NCBI RefSeq assembly: GCF_000427405.1
Contig: NZ_KE386491.1
Coordinates: 186,001-250,000, forward strand
From: Flectobacillus major DSM 103
GTDB lineage: Bacteria; Bacteroidota; Bacteroidia; Cytophagales; Spirosomataceae
Length of the DNA stretch: 64,000 nt
Reading direction: 5' to 3'
The notes beneath the pieces were generated by a model. It was not told the origin of the DNA. It searched no databases and was given only the letters and a program-made list of their open reading frames with translations. The position numbers and the translations under genes were made by a program. Shown piece after piece: positions 61,652 to 64,000 of this stretch. Numbering within the stretch: position 1 is the stretch's first letter; the number at the start of each line of letters is the position of its first letter.

Positions 61652-64000
61652 ATGAGAAAACTCTTACTGCTTATTACTGTATTTTTGCTTGTACAGCTAG
61701 GCAAATCATTTGCACAAGACAGGCAAGTTACAGGGAAGATAACTTCGTCTGAAGATGGTTCTCCACTTCCTGGTGTTAGTATCTCTATAAAAGGCACATC
61801 GATAGGTACAATATCAAGTGCCGACGGTTCTTTCAAAATTTCTGCAGGAAAAGGAACTGTATTAACGTTTTCGTTTGTAGGTTTTGCTACCGAAACCGTA
61901 ACGGTTGGTAGCCAATCTCAAATTAGTGTAGTTTTAAAAGTAAATACCTCACAAATAGAAGAGGTTGTAGTAACAGCATTGGGGGCAAAACGTTCAGAAA
62001 AGTCTTTGGCATATTCGGCACAAAGTGTAAAAGATGAACAGCTCAATACCATTCGTCAAACAAATTTAAATAACGCATTGGCTGGTAAAGTGGCTGGTAT
62101 TCAGGTGCGAAGCCAATCAACAGTAGCATTGGGTCGCGATGCCAGTATCCGTATTCGTGGTGCAGGCTCATTGAGCGACAAAGCCCCACTTTATATCCTT
62201 GATGGCAACCCTGTTGGGTCATCGGATGTAAACCTAGATGACGTTGAATCGGTAACAGTATTGAAAGGGCCAAGTGCAACAGCCTTATATGGCCAACGTG
62301 GCGATGCAGGTGTAATCATTATGACTTCTAAAAAAGGAACTCATAAAAAAGGTGCTGGTGTGGAATTGAACCAAAGTACTTTTTATGAAACAGCCTATAT
62401 TTTGCCTAGATATCAAAACTCTTATGCGGGTGGAGCTACCTCCGACTTGATGAAATTTACTTGGGAAGCTGGTATGCCTGAAGAATGGAAATCTTTGAAT
62501 GGCAAATACTATCATGATTATTCGGATGATGCTTCATGGGGGCCTCGTATGGTAGGGCAAGAGTATATTCCTTGGTATGCGTGGTACCCTGGAACACAAT
62601 ATACTGGCAAGACAGCAGCATTAACTGCTCAGCCAGACAATATTCGGAATTTCTACCAAGGTCAACTTTCCACTAATACCAATATCAACTTCTCGAAAGC
62701 AGGCGATAACTACTCTACTCGTATATCATTTACAGCCCAAAACCAAAATGGTTTGATGTACAATTCGAGTGGTGCTAAGTACACCATTTCATCACAAACA
62801 ACAGTAGACTTAGGTAAAAACCTAACTGCTACTGCCAATATCAACTTGGTAGATTATACCATCAAAGGGCAGTTTAATGATGGTTATGCAAACCAATCGT
62901 CGGGTTCGTTTAATGCTTGGTTTCACAGAGATTTGGATTTGGGTAAGTTAAAAGAATTAAAAGATTTGACTTCTCCAGAAGGTATTTTGGCTAGCTGGAA
63001 CCACAACAACCCAGGAGCGTATGCCACTTCACCATTAAATTTCTACGGAGCCAACTACTGGTACAACTTTTATTCATACTTTGAAAAATTAAGTATTTCA
63101 GAGAGCCGAAGACGTATGTTTGGCGATGTAAACTTGACTTATAAAATCAATAGTGATTTGAAAGTAGCAGGTTTTGTTCGTTTCAATCAAGGTAATACCT
63201 TCGGGGAGTCCAAAGTGCCATCTATTCTTCAAAACTCTGCTACACAAACAGGTGTAAAAGCTAGTTATGGTACTTATCAAACCTACGGGAATATTGTAAA
63301 CAATTTTAATACTCCAAACGAGATGAACTACGAGTTGATGGCTACTTATAGCAAGCACATCCAAGATTTTAGTGTGGATATTCTTGCAGGTGGCAACATT
63401 CGTCACGATAGCTACAGAACGATGTCGGCTAGTACTCAAAACGGTTTGGTAATTCCTGATTACTTTACATTGAGCAACTCACAATCAGCACAGGCATTAA
63501 GTTCGTATCGTTCAGACAAAGAAATCCGTAGCGTATATGCACGTGGTTCGTTTGGTTATAAAGACCTCATTTTCTTGGAAGGTTCATTGCGTAATGACCG
63601 CAGTTCGGCTCTTCCAAAAGATGCTAACTCTTACACATACCCATCTATTGGTACTTCTTTTGTGTTTGGTGACCTGATTCGCAATACTGTTCCTGCGTTA
63701 TCATTTGGTAAACTACGTGCAAGCTGGGCACAGGTAGGCTCTGACTTAGGCCCATATTCATTGGCGTTGAATTACTCATTGGCAGGTTCAAAATTTGGCA
63801 CTTACTCAATGATGGGTACACCTAATACAATTGTAGACCCTAATATCAAGCCAGCCTTGTCGTCTTCTTACGAATTTGGTCTTGATTTGAAATTCTTTAA
63901 AGACCAGCTAGGCTTGAATGTGACGTATTACAACGAAGACAAAATCAATGAAATCATTACTGTGCCAATCTCAGGAGCAAGTGGTTTTACTTCAAAATTG
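61652..64000 (+). CDS. SusC/RagA-family TonB-linked outer-membrane protein (partial, runs off the window)
   Basis: The first 783 codons of a SusC-like transporter, open to the window end. Signal peptide MRKLLLLITVFLLVQLGKSFAQ, then a CarboxypepD_reg-like domain (VTGKITSSEDGSPLPGVSISIKGTSIGT, residues about 26-100), a TonB box-like IEEVVVTALG, and the plug with LNNALAGKVAGIQVRSQS, ASIRIRGAGSLSDKAPLYILDGNPV and VESVTVLKGPSATALYGQRGDAGVIIMTSKKG. The barrel begins near residue 240. SusC proteins pair with a SusD lipoprotein to import glycans or peptides; that partner gene would lie beyond the window. Regulation may involve the structured leader. The ATG at 61652 follows CAATTATT with no Shine-Dalgarno. 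Confidence 0.93.
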   Translation, partial: MRKLLLLITVFLLVQLGKSFAQDRQVTGKITSSEDGSPLPGVSISIKGTSIGTISSADGSFKISAGKGTVLTFSFVGFATETVTVGSQSQISVVLKVNTSQIEEVVVTALGAKRSEKSLAYSAQSVKDEQLNTIRQTNLNNALAGKVAGIQVRSQSTVALGRDASIRIRGAGSLSDKAPLYILDGNPVGSSDVNLDDVESVTVLKGPSATALYGQRGDAGVIIMTSKKGTHKKGAGVELNQSTFYETAYILPRYQNSYAGGATSDLMKFTWEAGMPEEWKSLNGKYYHDYSDDASWGPRMVGQEYIPWYAWYPGTQYTGKTAALTAQPDNIRNFYQGQLSTNTNINFSKAGDNYSTRISFTAQNQNGLMYNSSGAKYTISSQTTVDLGKNLTATANINLVDYTIKGQFNDGYANQSSGSFNAWFHRDLDLGKLKELKDLTSPEGILASWNHNNPGAYATSPLNFYGANYWYNFYSYFEKLSISESRRRMFGDVNLTYKINSDLKVAGFVRFNQGNTFGESKVPSILQNSATQTGVKASYGTYQTYGNIVNNFNTPNEMNYELMATYSKHIQDFSVDILAGGNIRHDSYRTMSASTQNGLVIPDYFTLSNSQSAQALSSYRSDKEIRSVYARGSFGYKDLIFLEGSLRNDRSSALPKDANSYTYPSIGTSFVFGDLIRNTVPALSFGKLRASWAQVGSDLGPYSLALNYSLAGSKFGTYSMMGTPNTIVDPNIKPALSSSYEFGLDLKFFKDQLGLNVTYYNEDKINEIITVPISGASGFTSKL

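Overview
The window is a contiguous piece of an AT-rich chromosome (about 40% G+C by eye) from a Bacteroidota bacterium, most likely of the order Cytophagales (Flectobacillus/Arcicella/Emticicia-like). The evidence is mixed: a SusC-type and a classical TonB-dependent receptor, a type IX secretion C-terminal domain, a LytS/LytTR two-component pair, weak or absent Shine-Dalgarno sequences, and -7 promoter boxes of the Bacteroidota form TAnnTTTG in front of many genes. The genus cannot be fixed from the sequence. No insertion sequence, prophage, CRISPR array or rRNA was seen. One tRNA (Ala, anticodon GGC) is present.

Layout. 1-20 kb is mostly housekeeping: pyrG, yidC, an ElaA-type acetyltransferase, a TPR plus periplasmic-binding protein, hemL, a small lipoprotein, a glycosyltransferase, a 1-Cys peroxiredoxin, a DinB protein, hslV, the E2 subunit of a 2-oxoacid dehydrogenase, two membrane proteins likely acting on glycans or lipids, a RecB/AddA-like helicase-nuclease and a DUF819 transporter-like protein.

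21-29 kb is the most unusual part. A LytS-type kinase and LytTR regulator lie divergent from a same-strand cluster: two CotH-family secreted kinases, a small secreted repeat protein, a VTC (polyphosphate polymerase-like) protein, a DUF4956 membrane protein and a DUF2490 outer-membrane barrel. The reading frames touch or overlap (VTC and DUF4956 overlap by 41 nt). The set resembles a regulated envelope system that couples polyphosphate or phosphate chemistry to protein phosphorylation outside the cytoplasm. That function is an inference.

29-35 kb holds a minus-strand group: two tandem CocE/NonD hydrolases and a PBP4-type DD-carboxypeptidase, followed by an orphan Dam-type methyltransferase. 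36-40.6 kb holds hisG-hisD-hisC (the rest of the histidine pathway is elsewhere), a small outer-membrane barrel and tRNA-Ala. 41-47.6 kb holds a CBM9-like protein with a GH10-like hydrolase, a TSUP transporter and a TonB receptor. 48.4-54.2 kb holds leuS, a YfiT/DinB protein, a MATE exporter and a rhodanese lipoprotein. 54.3-58.5 kb holds a sugar-use group (MFS sugar porter, VOC protein, PfkB kinase) divergent from an unrecognised 351-residue protein. The window closes with an M1 peptidase carrying a type IX sorting domain and the 5' 2.3 kb of a SusC-like receptor preceded by a hairpin-rich leader.

Beyond genes, the window carries many hairpin terminators at operon ends, structured leaders at pyrG, yidC and susC, two mutually exclusive hairpins between the cotH genes, and a dispersed short intergenic repeat built on GTGAATTAGTGA.
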